In this document: in pieces, positions 17,396 through 27,738 of the stretch
Layout of the letters: each line of letters opens with the position of its first letter
How positions within the stretch are numbered: the stretch's first letter is position 1
NCBI RefSeq assembly: GCF_012584455.1
Contig: NZ_JABAEB010000005.1
Location: 186,001 to 250,000, forward strand
Origin: Shewanella oncorhynchi
GTDB taxonomy: Bacteria; Pseudomonadota; Gammaproteobacteria; Enterobacterales; Shewanellaceae
Direction: 5' to 3'
DNA: 64,000 nt
The notes under the pieces: generated by a model
What the model was told of the DNA's origin: nothing
Databases searched by the model: none
Seen by the model: the letters and a program-made list of their open reading frames with translations, nothing else
Translations under genes and position numbers: made by a program

Positions 17396-19390
17396 ATGTC
17401 TTCCCGTAAAGTACTCGCAAACGCAATCCGTGCGTTAAGTATGGATGCAGTTCAAAAAGCAAATTCAGGCCATCCCGGCGCCCCAATGGGTATGGCAGAT
17501 ATTGCTGAAGTGCTGTGGAATGATTTCCTTAAGCACAACCCGAACAATCCGAAATGGGTAGATAGAGATCGTTTTATCCTCTCTAACGGTCACGGTTCAA
17601 TGCTGATTTACTCTTTACTTCACCTGACTGGTTATGAATTACCAATTGAAGAGCTTAAACAGTTCCGTCAATTGCATTCTAAAACCCCGGGTCACCCAGA
17701 ATACGGTTACACCCCAGGTGTTGAAACCACAACGGGTCCACTCGGTGCGGGCATCAGCAACGCTGTTGGTATGGCGATTGCTGAGAAAACCTTAGCGGCA
17801 CAGTTTAACCGTGATGGTCACGATATCGTTGATCACTACACTTACTGCTTCCTCGGCGATGGCTGTTTGATGGAAGGTATTTCCCACGAAGCCTGTTCAT
17901 TAGCCGGTACTTTAGGTTTAGGTAAACTGATCGCATTTTGGGATGACAACGGTATTTCTATCGATGGCCATGTTGAAGGCTGGTTCACCGATGATACACC
18001 AAAACGTTTTGAAGCTTACGGCTGGCATGTGATTGCCGGTGTTGATGGTCACGATAGCGCGGCAATCCGTGCTGCTATCGAAGCGGCTAAAGCCGTTACC
18101 GATAAACCAACCATGATTTGCTGCAAAACCATTATCGGTTTTGGTTCACCCAACAAATCTGGCAGCCACGATTGTCACGGCGCGCCACTAGGCGATGCAG
18201 AAATCGCAGCCGCCCGTGAATTCCTTGGCTGGCCACATGCACCATTTGAAATCCCTGCTGATGTTTATGCCGGTTGGGATGCCAAAGAAGCTGGTGCGGC
18301 CCGTGAAGCAGCGTGGAACGAGAAGTTTGCAGCTTATAGCGCAGCTCACCCAGAACTGGCTGCTGAATACGAGCGCCGTGTACTGAAAGGTGAATTACCT
18401 GCTGATTTCGAAGAAAAAGCGCAGGCATTTATTCAAGCATCACAGGACAAAGCCGAAGGGATTGCGAGCCGTAAAGCGTCACAAAATGCTATCGGTGCAT
18501 TTGGCGCTATGTTGCCTGAACTGTTAGGCGGCTCTGCTGACTTAGCGGGTTCTAACTTGACACTGTGGTCAGGTTCTAAAGGTATTCAAGACGATCCAGC
18601 TGGTAACTACATTTACTACGGCGTGCGTGAATTCGGCATGAGCGGCATTATGAACGGTGCTTCGCTGCATGGTGGTTTCATCAACTACGGCGCAACGTTC
18701 ATGATGTTCATGGAATACGCCCGTAACGCAGTCCGTATGTCGGCGCTGATGGGTATTCAAAACATCTTCGTTTATACCCATGACTCTATCGGTCAAGGTG
18801 AAGATGGCCCAACGCATCAACCAGTTGAGCAATTAGCTAACCTGCGTATGACGCCAAATATGGCCGTATGGCGTCCATGTGATGCGGCAGAAACGGCAGT
18901 TTCTTGGAAAGCTGCGATTGAGCGCCGTAATGCACCTACGTCACTGATCTTCAGCCGTCAAAACCTGAAAGCTCAAGCGCGTACCGCTGAGCAATTAGCT
19001 AATGTGGCTAAAGGTGCTTATGTACTGCAAGACTGTGCGGGTACACCAGAACTGATCCTGATCGCAACTGGTAGCGAAGTACAATTGGCAATGGATGCAG
19101 CCGCTGCACTGACTGAGCAAGGTAAACACGTTCGCGTCGTCTCTATGCCATCGACAACTGAGTTCGATAAGCAAGATGCCGCGTATAAAGAATCTGTATT
19201 ACCACGTGCTGTGACTAAACGTGTGGCTATTGAAGCGGCGCATACCGATTTCTGGTACAAGTACGTCGGGTTTGAAGGCACAGTTGTGGGCATGACCACA
19301 TTTGGTGAGTCTGCGCCGGGTAACGTGCTATTGAATCACTTCGGTTTCACCGTTGAAAATGTGCTGAATGCTGCAAAATCATTGGGCTAA
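17396..19390 (+). CDS. tkt: Transketolase
   Basis: The 664-residue homodimeric enzyme transfers two-carbon ketol units between sugar phosphates in the pentose phosphate pathway, using thiamine diphosphate. [20 protein letters not shown] (N-terminal) and the [13 protein letters not shown] cofactor motif (Gly-Asp-Gly) are clear, as are [13 protein letters not shown] and the pyrimidine-domain [20 protein letters not shown]. The ATG at 17396 with AGGAGAG is used rather than the open frame back to 17306. It is the first gene of the tkt-epd-pgk-fba block seen also in E. coli. Confidence 0.97.
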   Translation: MSSRKVLANAIRALSMDAVQKANSGHPGAPMGMADIAEVLWNDFLKHNPNNPKWVDRDRFILSNGHGSMLIYSLLHLTGYELPIEELKQFRQLHSKTPGHPEYGYTPGVETTTGPLGAGISNAVGMAIAEKTLAAQFNRDGHDIVDHYTYCFLGDGCLMEGISHEACSLAGTLGLGKLIAFWDDNGISIDGHVEGWFTDDTPKRFEAYGWHVIAGVDGHDSAAIRAAIEAAKAVTDKPTMICCKTIIGFGSPNKSGSHDCHGAPLGDAEIAAAREFLGWPHAPFEIPADVYAGWDAKEAGAAREAAWNEKFAAYSAAHPELAAEYERRVLKGELPADFEEKAQAFIQASQDKAEGIASRKASQNAIGAFGAMLPELLGGSADLAGSNLTLWSGSKGIQDDPAGNYIYYGVREFGMSGIMNGASLHGGFINYGATFMMFMEYARNAVRMSALMGIQNIFVYTHDSIGQGEDGPTHQPVEQLANLRMTPNMAVWRPCDAAETAVSWKAAIERRNAPTSLIFSRQNLKAQARTAEQLANVAKGAYVLQDCAGTPELILIATGSEVQLAMDAAAALTEQGKHVRVVSMPSTTEFDKQDAAYKESVLPRAVTKRVAIEAAHTDFWYKYVGFEGTVVGMTTFGESAPGNVLLNHFGFTVENVLNAAKSLG

Positions 19391-19421
19391 TCGCTCAAGG
19401 GATTAGATTCAATACAAAAGG

Positions 19422-19451
19422 TTAAACTTTTTAAGTGTTAATCTGTATAAT
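19422..19451 (+). promoter_or_regulatory. Probable promoter of epd
   Basis: TATAAT (19446-19451) has a weak TTAAAC -35 (19422-19427) with an 18-bp spacer, 56 bp before the epd ATG. Transcription would start inside the hairpin that terminates tkt. Confidence 0.55.
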
Positions 19452-19452
19452 G

Positions 19453-19481
19453 CGGCCTGCAATCGTTTGCAGGCCGTTTTT
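19453..19481 (+). terminator. Terminator of tkt
   Basis: The perfect 10-bp stem CGGCCTGCAA/TTGCAGGCCG with a 3-nt loop is followed by TTTTTGT. It lies 62 bp after tkt and overlaps the predicted epd transcription start. Confidence 0.88.
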
Positions 19482-19506
19482 GTATTAAGAGGAAATTGAG
19501 ACCTCA

Positions 19507-20523
19507 ATGATCCGAGTCGCTATCAATGGTTATGGCCGTATCGGCCGCTCTATTCTCCGAGCTTTATATGAGTCTGGAAAACGGCAGCAAATGCAGATTG
19601 TCGCGATTAATGAATTAGCTAAACCTGAAGCCATTATTCATCTGACCCAGTACGACACCACCCACGGTCGGTTTGCGCATAAAGTGAAGCTTGTTGATGA
19701 TCATATGCTGATTGGCGACGATGCGATAAAAATCCTCCACGAGCCCGATCCGGCAAAACTCCCTTGGCACGAGATGGACATCGACATTGTCTATGAAGCC
19801 ACAGGCGTATTAGTCGATCGTCAAAGCTGCGAAGCCCATATTCACGCCGGCGCTAAACAAGTGCTGATAAGTCATCCATCCTCAGCCGATGTCGATGGCA
19901 CGATTGTCTATGGTGTAAACCACGATTTACTCCGCGCCGAACACACTGTGGTGTCCAACGCTTCTTGCACCACAAACTGTATCGTGCCAGTGATCGATGT
20001 GCTTGACCGCCACTTCGGCGTTAAAAGCGGTGCGATTACCACTATCCATTCGGCGATGAACGATCAGCAAGTGATTGATGCTTATCATGATGATTTGCGT
20101 CGTACCCGCGCCGCTGGCCAATCGATTATCCCTGTCGACACTAAACTTGCCCGCGGCATTGAGCGGATCTTGCCGCACATGAAAAATAAGTTTGAGGCGA
20201 TTTCGGTGCGCGTGCCCACCATCAACGTGACCGCCATCGATTTGTCCGTGACCTTAGAAAAAACCGTCGATATTGCCACAGTCAATCAGGTGCTGGAATC
20301 AGCCGCCAATGGGCGATTTAACGGCATCTTAGGCTATACTGATGAGCCCTTAGTCTCATGTGATTTCAACCATGATCCGCGCTCCAGTATTGTCGATGGT
20401 ACCCAGACCCGCGTGAGCGCCGGTCAGTTGGTGAAGTTACTCCTGTGGTGCGATAACGAGTGGGGTTTTGCCAATCGTATGTTAGATACGAGTTTGGCGA
20501 TGATCGCGGCCAAGCGAGGCTGA
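19507..20523 (+). CDS. epd: D-erythrose-4-phosphate dehydrogenase
   Basis: The 338-residue GAPDH-family enzyme oxidises erythrose 4-phosphate to 4-phosphoerythronate with NAD, the first step of pyridoxal phosphate synthesis in gammaproteobacteria. [18 protein letters not shown] is the NAD loop, and [13 protein letters not shown] holds catalytic Cys154. The [22 protein letters not shown] segment and the epd-type insertions distinguish it from glycolytic GapA, as does the position directly before pgk. The ribosome site is AGAGGAAA. Confidence 0.93.
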   Translation: MIRVAINGYGRIGRSILRALYESGKRQQMQIVAINELAKPEAIIHLTQYDTTHGRFAHKVKLVDDHMLIGDDAIKILHEPDPAKLPWHEMDIDIVYEATGVLVDRQSCEAHIHAGAKQVLISHPSSADVDGTIVYGVNHDLLRAEHTVVSNASCTTNCIVPVIDVLDRHFGVKSGAITTIHSAMNDQQVIDAYHDDLRRTRAAGQSIIPVDTKLARGIERILPHMKNKFEAISVRVPTINVTAIDLSVTLEKTVDIATVNQVLESAANGRFNGILGYTDEPLVSCDFNHDPRSSIVDGTQTRVSAGQLVKLLLWCDNEWGFANRMLDTSLAMIAAKRG

Positions 20524-20658
20524 TAAAAGTAGATTATTCACTTGTGGGTCACTGAATTTATGCCAATTCGACGGGATGTCGAGCGCCGAGCGGCAGTCAA
20601 TTCATACCGGCTATAGTGTGAAACAGTTTGTTTTTTGATTATAAAAGGAAGCGTTACC

Positions 20659-21834
20659 ATGGCAATTATCAATATGTCAGATCTGGATCTACAAGGTAAG
20701 CGCGTGCTTATCCGCGAAGATCTCAATGTCCCTGTCAGCAATGGCGTCGTCACCAGTGACGCACGTCTGCGCGCCTCTCTACCGACTATCGAGTTGGCCC
20801 TTGAAAAAGGTGCGGCTGTGATGGTGATGTCGCATTTAGGTCGTCCGACTGAAGGCGAATACAATGCTGAATATTCTATGCAACCTGTGGTCGATTATTT
20901 GGCAAAAGCCCTGTCTTGTCCTGTGCGTTTAGCGACGGATTATTTAGATGGCGTTGACGTTGCCGTGGGTGAAGTGGTTGTGTTCGAAAACGTGCGTTTC
21001 AACGTGGGTGAAGGTAAGAACAACGAAGCCTTATCGAAAAAAATGGCGGCGCTGTGTGATGTCTATGTGATGGACGCCTTCGGTACAGCACATCGTGCCC
21101 AAGCATCGACCCATGGCGTGGGCATGTTTGCTCCAATCGCCTGTGCCGGTCCATTACTGGCACAAGAATTAGATGCCTTAGGCAAGGCATTAGATAACCC
21201 TGCGCGTCCAATGGTGGCGATTGTCGGTGGCTCTAAAGTGTCGACTAAGCTGACCGTGCTAGAAAGTCTTTCAGGCATAGTTGATCAGTTAGTGGTTGGC
21301 GGCGGTATTGCCAATACTTTCATTGCAGCGGCGGGCTACAATGTCGGTAAATCGCTGTATGAAGCGGATTTGATCGACGAAGCTAAGCGTTTAGTGGCTA
21401 ATGCTAAGAGCCGTGGCGCCGATATTCCTGTGCCGACCGATGTGGTCGTTGCGGGCGAGTTTAGCCCAACAGCAGCGGCAACGTTAAAATCGGTTAGCGA
21501 AGTCGCTGATGGCGAAATGATTTTCGATATTGGTCCAGATAGCGCTGAAGCACTGGCTAAAATCATCGAATCTGCAGGCACTATCGTATGGAACGGCCCT
21601 GTGGGCGTGTTCGAATTCGACCAATTCGGTGAAGGTACTAAGCGTATCGCCCAAGCGATTGCTGATTCAAAAGCGTTCTCTATCGCAGGCGGTGGTGACA
21701 CTTTGGCTGCGGTTGATAAGTACGGCATTGCCGATAAAGTGTCTTACATTTCGACTGGCGGCGGTGCTTTCCTCGAGTTCCTCGAAGGTAAAGAATTACC
21801 GGCTGTGGCTATGTTAGAAAAGCGCGGCGCTTAA
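20659..21834 (+). CDS. pgk: Phosphoglycerate kinase
   Basis: The 391-residue glycolytic enzyme interconverts 1,3-bisphosphoglycerate and 3-phosphoglycerate with ADP/ATP. Signature [11 protein letters not shown] near residue 16, [22 protein letters not shown] and C-terminal [13 protein letters not shown] are all present. The ATG at 20659 has AAAGGAAG upstream; the frame extends to an unlikely TTG at 20635. It lies 135 bp after epd. No clear terminator follows; a GC hairpin without a T-run is at 21852-21872. Confidence 0.97.
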   Translation: MAIINMSDLDLQGKRVLIREDLNVPVSNGVVTSDARLRASLPTIELALEKGAAVMVMSHLGRPTEGEYNAEYSMQPVVDYLAKALSCPVRLATDYLDGVDVAVGEVVVFENVRFNVGEGKNNEALSKKMAALCDVYVMDAFGTAHRAQASTHGVGMFAPIACAGPLLAQELDALGKALDNPARPMVAIVGGSKVSTKLTVLESLSGIVDQLVVGGGIANTFIAAAGYNVGKSLYEADLIDEAKRLVANAKSRGADIPVPTDVVVAGEFSPTAAATLKSVSEVADGEMIFDIGPDSAEALAKIIESAGTIVWNGPVGVFEFDQFGEGTKRIAQAIADSKAFSIAGGGDTLAAVDKYGIADKVSYISTGGGAFLEFLEGKELPAVAMLEKRGA

Positions 21835-21851
21835 TATTAAGTTTTAAAAAA

Positions 21852-21872
21852 CGCGGCGCATAAGACGCCGCG
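21852..21872. repeat. GC-rich hairpin after pgk
   Basis: Arms CGCGGCG and CGCCGCG with a 7-nt loop, 18 bp after the pgk stop. No T-run follows on the plus strand, so it is not a standard terminator and may protect the mRNA 3' end. A 14-bp perfect palindrome (ATCAAAG/CTTTGAT, 21888-21901) follows. Confidence 0.6.
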
Positions 21873-22054
21873 ATAAGCTCTGATAACATCAAAGCTTTGA
21901 TAAAAGTAAAAAATTATAAAAAACCGCCCGTATTCATCTAAGGTACTTAATTTAAGTTGTTTATTTAAGGTACAGAGTTGAATGCGGGTATAAAAATCCA
22001 TCCAAACGATAGCGACCTCGGTGATAGATATCACCCTATTATTGGAGTTAAAAA

Positions 22055-23122
22055 ATGGCGTTAATTTCCCTACGACAACTACTTGATCACGCAGCAGAAC
22101 ATGGATACGGTGTGCCTGCGTTTAACGTTAACAACTTAGAGCAGATGCGTGCCATCATGCAGGCCGCTGAAGCAACAGACAGCCCTGTGATAGTGCAAGC
22201 TTCTGCTGGCGCGCGTAAATACGCTCGCCCACAGTTCTTAAAATATTTGATGGCAGCGGCTCTTGAGCAGTACCCAGATATTCCTGTGTGTATTCACCAA
22301 GACCACGGTACCGATCCTGATATTTGTCAGCGTTCTATTCAATTAGGCATGTCATCAGTCATGATGGACGGTTCTTTGATGGCTGACGGCAAAACGCCTG
22401 CATCGTACGAGTACAATGTTGATGTTACCCGTCGTACAGTGGCATTTGCCCATGCGTGTGGTGTGTCAGTTGAAGGTGAAATCGGCTGTTTAGGCAGCTT
22501 AGAAACTGGCCAAGCTGGCGAAGAAGATGGTGTTGGTGCATCTGGTATTTTAAGTCACGATCAAATGCTGACTAGCCCTGAAGAAGCGGCGCGTTTCGTT
22601 GCCGATACCCATGTTGATGCACTCGCGATTGCTATCGGTACTAGCCATGGTGCATATAAGTTCAGTCGTAAACCGACGGGCGATGTACTGCGTATCGACC
22701 GCATCAAAGAAATTCATGCGCGTATTCCTAATACTCACTTAGTGATGCACGGTTCATCTTCTGTGCCACAAGAGTGGCTAAAGATCATCAACCAATATGG
22801 TGGTCAGATCCCAGAAACCTACGGTGTACCATTAGAAGAAATTGTAGAAGGTATCAAACACGGTGTACGTAAAGTCAACATTGATACCGACTTACGTTTA
22901 GCATCAACGGGTGCCGTTCGTAAATTCTTAGCTGAACACCCAAGTGAATTTGATCCACGTAAATTCCTGAAAGCATCAATGGAAGCCATGGCCGATATCT
23001 GTACGGTTCGCTATGAAGCTTTCGGCTGTGCAGGTCAAGCATCTAAGATTAAGCCATTGTCTTTACAAGCAATGTATAAAGCGTATCAGTCTGGCGCGTT
23101 AGATCCTAAGATCAATATGTAA
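22055..23122 (+). CDS. fba: Class II fructose-bisphosphate aldolase
   Basis: The 355-residue zinc enzyme cleaves fructose 1,6-bisphosphate to two triose phosphates. The [10 protein letters not shown] segment holds zinc-binding His and catalytic Asp; [12 protein letters not shown] and the two further zinc histidines ([20 protein letters not shown]) are in order, and NIDTDLRLA binds phosphate. It is the longer 355-residue form typical of Shewanella and Pseudomonas rather than E. coli FbaA. A terminator follows directly. Confidence 0.95.
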   Translation: MALISLRQLLDHAAEHGYGVPAFNVNNLEQMRAIMQAAEATDSPVIVQASAGARKYARPQFLKYLMAAALEQYPDIPVCIHQDHGTDPDICQRSIQLGMSSVMMDGSLMADGKTPASYEYNVDVTRRTVAFAHACGVSVEGEIGCLGSLETGQAGEEDGVGASGILSHDQMLTSPEEAARFVADTHVDALAIAIGTSHGAYKFSRKPTGDVLRIDRIKEIHARIPNTHLVMHGSSSVPQEWLKIINQYGGQIPETYGVPLEEIVEGIKHGVRKVNIDTDLRLASTGAVRKFLAEHPSEFDPRKFLKASMEAMADICTVRYEAFGCAGQASKIKPLSLQAMYKAYQSGALDPKINM

Positions 23123-23139
23123 GCGTTATCGCTGAGATA

Positions 23140-23166
23140 AAAACCCGCTAAAGCGGGTTTTTTTAT
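23140..23166 (+). terminator. Terminator of fba
   Basis: The perfect stem AAACCCGCT/AGCGGGTTT with a 2-nt loop is followed by a T-run. Confidence 0.93.
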
Positions 23167-23327
23167 ACTTAAAATAGCTGCAATTTTCATTTTTTAATCG
23201 TAAATGTTAATATCGCGCAGATTTTCAGGGGAAAATACTAACCCTTATTAATATGTGCTTATTCAGCATCGCTGGGACGAACAGATATTTATAGGGATTG
23301 GATTTAACGGAACAGGAACGGATAAAC

Positions 23328-24065
23328 ATGAAGAAAGTACTGACCGCAGCACTATTAATGACTGCACCTTTTATGGCGACAGCTGGGGCCGATTTTGTAA
23401 AAGGCGATGAGACATTCGCAGGTGAAGCTGAGCTTGGTGCAACCTTAACCACAGGTAACACTGAAACCTCATCATTCAAAGGACGTTTAAATCTTAAGCA
23501 TGAGCTTGGCGATTGGGAGAATCAGTACTTACTCGAAGGTTTATATAAAGAGGATACAGGTTCTGTTACCGCGAAACGCTATTTAGCGGGCGCACAAGGT
23601 AACTACAAGATGACAGATCGTAGCTACTTGTTTGCTAATGGTAATTATGAAGTTGATCCGTTCACAGGTTATGATTACACGCTATCTGGCGCAGCGGGTT
23701 ATGGTTATAGATTCTATGATACTAGTAAGACCTTTTTAGATGTCGAAGTCGGTCCAGGTTATATCTATCAGCGTCTTGATACAGAGCAAGCACTTATCGA
23801 AGGCCATGACACCAATGACAGCGTCGTTGCTCACGGTGTGATCAACTTTGAAACCGAAATCACTGACACCTCTAAATTCCAACAACGTTTCGTTGCCGAT
23901 TACGGTGATAAGCTCGATGCCCGTTCTGAAACTTCGTTAACGGCGAATATTATCGGCGCATTAGCAATGAAGTTTGCCATTATTGTGCGTTACAACAGCG
24001 AGCCGTTGGATAATAAGAAAAGTACAGATACAGAAACCAATATGACCTTGTTATATTCCTTCTAA
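23328..24065 (+). CDS. DUF481 (YdiY-type) outer-membrane beta-barrel protein
   Basis: 245 residues from the ATG at 23328 (AGGAACGG ribosome site). It has a signal peptide (KKVLTAALLMTAPFMATA), then the family opening FAGEAELGATLTTGNTETSSFKGRL, alternating strands and a closing YNSEPLDNKKSTDTETNMTLLYSF with terminal Phe. DUF481 proteins are putative salt-induced outer-membrane proteins; the function is not known. nhaD, a sodium/proton antiporter, follows and may share the salt theme, but a terminator separates them. Confidence 0.83.
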   Translation: MKKVLTAALLMTAPFMATAGADFVKGDETFAGEAELGATLTTGNTETSSFKGRLNLKHELGDWENQYLLEGLYKEDTGSVTAKRYLAGAQGNYKMTDRSYLFANGNYEVDPFTGYDYTLSGAAGYGYRFYDTSKTFLDVEVGPGYIYQRLDTEQALIEGHDTNDSVVAHGVINFETEITDTSKFQQRFVADYGDKLDARSETSLTANIIGALAMKFAIIVRYNSEPLDNKKSTDTETNMTLLYSF

Positions 24066-24088
24066 TGCTGTGACGCTGATTAGAAACT

Positions 24089-24114
24089 AAAAAGCACCTT
24101 TGAGGTGCTTTTTT
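24089..24114 (+). terminator. Terminator of the DUF481 gene
   Basis: The stem AAAGCACCT/AGGTGCTTT with a 3-nt loop is followed by a T-run. Confidence 0.92.
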
Positions 24115-24296
24115 ATTGGCTCTTTTTAGACTAAGTTAAATGTTTCTTTATTAGTTATCGCTGTAGTTATACAAAAATTAATGTTTTAAATGCCTTTGGT
24201 TATAGGGTAATGCATAGAAAGTTGCGTTTTATCAACATTTACTATGCCGAAGCTATGGTAATTTTCGACTAATTTCCTACGTAGAGATGAACTTTA

Positions 24297-25766
24297 ATGA
24301 AATTACAGCGGTTGTTTAAAGGCAGTGGAATGGCGTTATGGAGTCTATTCTGCGTTGCAATATTGAGCGGATTCTCACCTGCAGCATGGGCTATGACAGA
24401 AGGGATAGAACGGCTTAATTTAACCGCCTCGAGTGTGGGTTATGTTGCCGTCTTTGTGTTTGTACTTGCATACATAATGGTGATGGCTGAGGAGTCGTTA
24501 CATTTACGCAAGTCGAAACCTGTGCTGGTCGCGGCAGGGATTATCTGGGGCATGATAGGTTTTGTGTATGTACAAAATGGTATGTCTGAAGTGTCGGAAA
24601 CTGCATTCAAACATAACTTGCTTGAATATGCTGAGCTTCTACTCTTCTTACTCGTGGCGATGACTTATATCAATGCTATGGAAGAGCGAAATTTGTTTGA
24701 TGCCATTCGTGGTTGGCTTGTCGGCCGTGGGTTTAGTCTAAGAACCGTATTTTGGTTGACAGGGTTTATGGCGTTCTTTATCTCACCCGTGGCAGATAAT
24801 TTAACGACTGCGCTATTGATGTGTGCCGTGGTGATGAAGGTGGGGGCAGGGCAACGCAAGTTTATCACCCTAGCCTGTATCAACATTGTTGTTGCGGCTA
24901 ATGCGGGTGGCGCGTTTAGCCCGTTTGGTGATATCACGACCTTAATGGTGTGGCAAAAAGGATTAGTGCACTTTAGCGATTTCTTCCATCTGTTTATTCC
25001 TGCTTTAGTGAACTTTGCATTACCCGCTGCCATTATGAGTGTGTTTATCCCACATTTCGTGCCAGAGCCAGAAAAAGAGCATGTTTATACTAAGCCGGGT
25101 GCTAAGCGAATTGTTGCGTTGTTTTTACTCACAATCGCTACGGCAGTGTGTGCTCATTCCTTCTTAGGTATGCCGCCTGTATTGGGTATGATGACGGGAT
25201 TAGGTTTCTTACAATTCTTTGGTTTTTATCTGCGTAAAACCTTCAATCGTTCCGTTGCCCGCGAACGTGCAAAGGCTGAATTGCGTCAGGACGAGCAGCG
25301 TCTTCAGCAGCTTGGTAGTGTGGTGCCCTTCGATGTGTTTAGCAGGATCTCCCGAGCTGAATGGGATACCCTGTTGTTCTTTTATGGTGTAGTGCTATGT
25401 GTGGGTGGCCTTGGCTTTATGGGGTACTTGAGCTTAGTATCTGAGGCTTTGTATTCCAATTGGGATACGACTTATGCCAACGTGGCTATCGGTCTGTTGT
25501 CTTCTGTTGTTGATAATATTCCGGTGATGTTTGCTGTGTTGACGATGAACCCTGAGATGGCCTTAGGCCAATGGTTACTGGTAACGTTAACCGCAGGAGT
25601 TGGGGGCAGTTTATTGTCAATTGGCAGTGCTGCAGGGGTTGCCTTGATGGGACAAGCTAGGGGGATTTACACCTTTGGTGCCCATTTGCGTTGGACACCT
25701 GTCATTGCGCTGGGTTATATCGCGAGCATTTTAGTACATATGTGGCTCAATGCCGCGATGTTCTAA
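24297..25766 (+). CDS. nhaD: Sodium/proton antiporter NhaD
   Basis: The 489-residue inner-membrane antiporter has about 12-13 hydrophobic segments. The segment around NAGGAFSPFGDITTLMVWQKG is the NhaD/ion-transporter superfamily core with the conserved Asp. A second repeat has SSVVDNIPVMFAVLTMNPEM and TAGVGGSLLSIGSAAGVALMG, again with the key Asp-Asn-Ile-Pro. It exports sodium (and lithium) in exchange for protons, often needed for alkaline or saline growth. The N-terminus looks like a cleavable signal peptide, as in other NhaD proteins. Confidence 0.93.
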   Translation: MKLQRLFKGSGMALWSLFCVAILSGFSPAAWAMTEGIERLNLTASSVGYVAVFVFVLAYIMVMAEESLHLRKSKPVLVAAGIIWGMIGFVYVQNGMSEVSETAFKHNLLEYAELLLFLLVAMTYINAMEERNLFDAIRGWLVGRGFSLRTVFWLTGFMAFFISPVADNLTTALLMCAVVMKVGAGQRKFITLACINIVVAANAGGAFSPFGDITTLMVWQKGLVHFSDFFHLFIPALVNFALPAAIMSVFIPHFVPEPEKEHVYTKPGAKRIVALFLLTIATAVCAHSFLGMPPVLGMMTGLGFLQFFGFYLRKTFNRSVARERAKAELRQDEQRLQQLGSVVPFDVFSRISRAEWDTLLFFYGVVLCVGGLGFMGYLSLVSEALYSNWDTTYANVAIGLLSSVVDNIPVMFAVLTMNPEMALGQWLLVTLTAGVGGSLLSIGSAAGVALMGQARGIYTFGAHLRWTPVIALGYIASILVHMWLNAAMF

Positions 25767-25903
25767 ATAAAAGTACTGAGCATTCATCATTTGGGCTGTA
25801 TTGACGTTTGCGAGTCGTTTTGTAGCGGATAATATCGCGAATTATTTAGCGAACAACATCGATCTAACAAAATTCAATTGCATAACGTCTAGATATCAAT
25901 GAA

Positions 25904-25940
25904 TAAAATAGAGGCATCCGATGGATGCCTCTATTTGTTT
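25904..25940. terminator. Bidirectional terminator between nhaD and the lipoprotein gene
   Basis: The 14-bp perfect stem AAATAGAGGCATCC/GGATGCCTCTATTT with a 3-nt loop lies between convergent genes. Confidence 0.9.
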
Positions 25941-25959
25941 GGATATGTCATGGGAAGGA

Positions 25960-26478
25960 TTATTGCGGTAGAACTTGGATTAAATCCAGCTCGTTATTGG
26001 CTTTTGCACCGTAGATCTGAATCGCGACTTTAATTTGTGCCACTGAACCACTTGGATCCTGCTGAGCCCAATCTAAGCCTGCTATCTCAAATTGATATTG
26101 ACCGCTTGTGACTTCGGTTAATTTACCACTGCATTCCCCAAGACTTTGGCAACGATAATTTTGGGTAACATGCCAGTGTTTCCATGCCTTCGGATTCGAG
26201 GATTCCTTGGCTTTGTCTGGGAACCCAAAATAGTAAATATCATAGGCTTTCGCCGCAGTGATCGCTTCTTGTTGCGCATCCGTCAGTGAAAATTGAATTG
26301 TCCCTGTACTCGAGTCAAATTGCTCAAGCTTGAGATTTATTTGCGTTGCTTCATCAATGTTTACTGCATTTTCGACGGGAGGTGGCTGCGGAGTTTCAGG
26401 CTCAGTGTTATTGCTGTCACTGCCACATCCTACGAGCATTAATGTCGCGAGGGTCAATGTGAGTAATGGGTATTTCAT
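25960..26478 (-). CDS. Lipoprotein in the split-Soret cytochrome unit, function unknown
   Basis: 172 residues from the ATG at 26478 (AAGGAG ribosome site, 6 bp spacing). The signal peptide ends in LMLVGC (Cys18), followed by a Ser/Asn/Pro-rich linker and a beta-rich domain (residues about 42-172) with QNYRCQSLGECSGKLTEV and C-terminal KVAIQIYGAKANNELDLIQVLPQ. It starts 10 bp downstream of the split-Soret cytochrome gene on the same strand, so the two are surely co-transcribed. No catalytic motif is seen; it may be a partner or anchor of the cytochrome. Confidence 0.75.
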   Translation of the reverse strand: MKYPLLTLTLATLMLVGCGSDSNNTEPETPQPPPVENAVNIDEATQINLKLEQFDSSTGTIQFSLTDAQQEAITAAKAYDIYYFGFPDKAKESSNPKAWKHWHVTQNYRCQSLGECSGKLTEVTSGQYQFEIAGLDWAQQDPSGSVAQIKVAIQIYGAKANNELDLIQVLPQ

Positions 26479-26488
26479 CACAGTCTCC

Positions 26489-27310
26489 TTAATTGAAATG
26501 CCCTGTATGGCAAGTGGTGCATTCCATGTCTGTTTTTACACTTGCCGCTGAGCCTAGTGTGCTAGTGCTACCGTGACAAGTTTGGCAATCTTGTGCATCT
26601 GGTGTTGGTTTACTACCAACAAGGGCGCCGATATTCTCCCCTTGATAGGCACGATTTAATACATCGACTAAGTAATAAGCCATAGACGCGGATAAGCGGT
26701 AACAGCGTTCACCTTTTTTCGCGAATGGTAAGCCAGAAGCCTTTGACCAGTTACTGATAGATGAGTGGCATAACACGCTCTTGGCTTTTGATGAACTGCC
26801 CACAAGAGCCGTTTTTTCTGCTGTCGAGCCAATACCAGTAACAAATTCAGGTGAAGATAAAGGGAGCGTTGTATTTTCGTAGTAGCGGAAGGTATTGGCT
26901 ATCACGGCGTTATTGTGACCATTAATGTCATCTAAAATATTCACTAACATGCCTATCGCATTAAGATTACCGCAGAGTGTGCCTTGGCCCGTTACCCCTG
27001 CAAAACCATAGGCGGCTAATGCCGTTGGGATTGTTTTGAACTTGTCTGCATCGGCGCTATTAGATTGGGCTAGCATAGTCACAACGGCATGAAAAACTTG
27101 GTGCATACAACCACCACCCGTTTCATAGGCCAGTTTTGCTGTTGCCATTGCATCAAGTGGAACGTATTTAAGTTTCTCTCCTATCGCTAATTGATATTGA
27201 CCATCGGCATTCGTTGCCGCGAGAACCGATGTTCCCATGAGTGTTGCACCTGCCGCAGCGGTGCTAATACCAATAATACGGGTTAATGCTTGACGTCTAT
27301 TTATGCTCAT
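26489..27310 (-). CDS. Split-Soret diheme cytochrome c family protein
   Basis: The 273-residue protein starts with MSINRRQALTRIIG, a twin-arginine-like signal peptide (about 1-31), so it is exported, perhaps folded. Two c-type heme sites, CQTCH (242-246) and CTTCH (264-268), lie at the extreme C-terminus. The N-terminal domain carries GGGC (68), CGN (113), SVLCHSS (181) and CYRLS (203) in the spacing of the split-Soret family, described from sulfate reducers where heme pairs form across a dimer. Its electron donor and acceptor are unknown. First gene of a two-gene unit with the lipoprotein. An FMN or flavin site is not seen. Divergent from a ToxR-like regulator. Confidence 0.85.
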   Translation of the reverse strand: MSINRRQALTRIIGISTAAAGATLMGTSVLAATNADGQYQLAIGEKLKYVPLDAMATAKLAYETGGGCMHQVFHAVVTMLAQSNSADADKFKTIPTALAAYGFAGVTGQGTLCGNLNAIGMLVNILDDINGHNNAVIANTFRYYENTTLPLSSPEFVTGIGSTAEKTALVGSSSKAKSVLCHSSISNWSKASGLPFAKKGERCYRLSASMAYYLVDVLNRAYQGENIGALVGSKPTPDAQDCQTCHGSTSTLGSAASVKTDMECTTCHTGHFN

Positions 27311-27738
27311 TATGTATTTCCTCTATGTAGGATTACTTCTATTTATCAAATGCTAAAGATAAATTGATGGCGTAAATTCTAAGCATGCTTGAGATAAATA
27401 TTGTGATTTACGCCGGAGGATATTTGCCTTTTACATGAGCGGTAAATAGCGTCACTACAATAGAATTAACCGACTTAAATTCTGCATTTTAATTAACTAA
27501 ACAGATTGCAAAGTGCTCATCGTCCCGATATTTGTTATGTTTATGTAAATTTATGCCGAATTTACCATGTGCTAAATGGCATTTATTCCTGTGAGTTAAC
27601 GCATGTTTTTGCCTAATAGCGCTGAACTTGGGGGTCGTCTCACGAAAATTAACTATTTGCTGACTTGGGTTAGCAAGATCACATTAATCATTAGTTAGTT
27701 TGCATAGACTTACTTTGTGTTTTTATGGAGTTGAGTGG
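27311..27738. other. Intergenic region between split-Soret and ToxR-like genes
   Basis: 428 bases between divergent genes. It holds an 8-bp inverted repeat GGCGTAAA (27369-27376) and TTTACGCC (27407-27414) with a perfect palindrome AAGCATGCTT (27381-27390) inside, all 59-104 bp before the cytochrome start. The rest is AT-rich with no gene seen. Confidence 0.55.

Noticed and set aside
23140..23166. The fba terminator as a possible small RNA
   Set aside because: It follows the gene directly and has a typical T-run; no separate promoter is seen.
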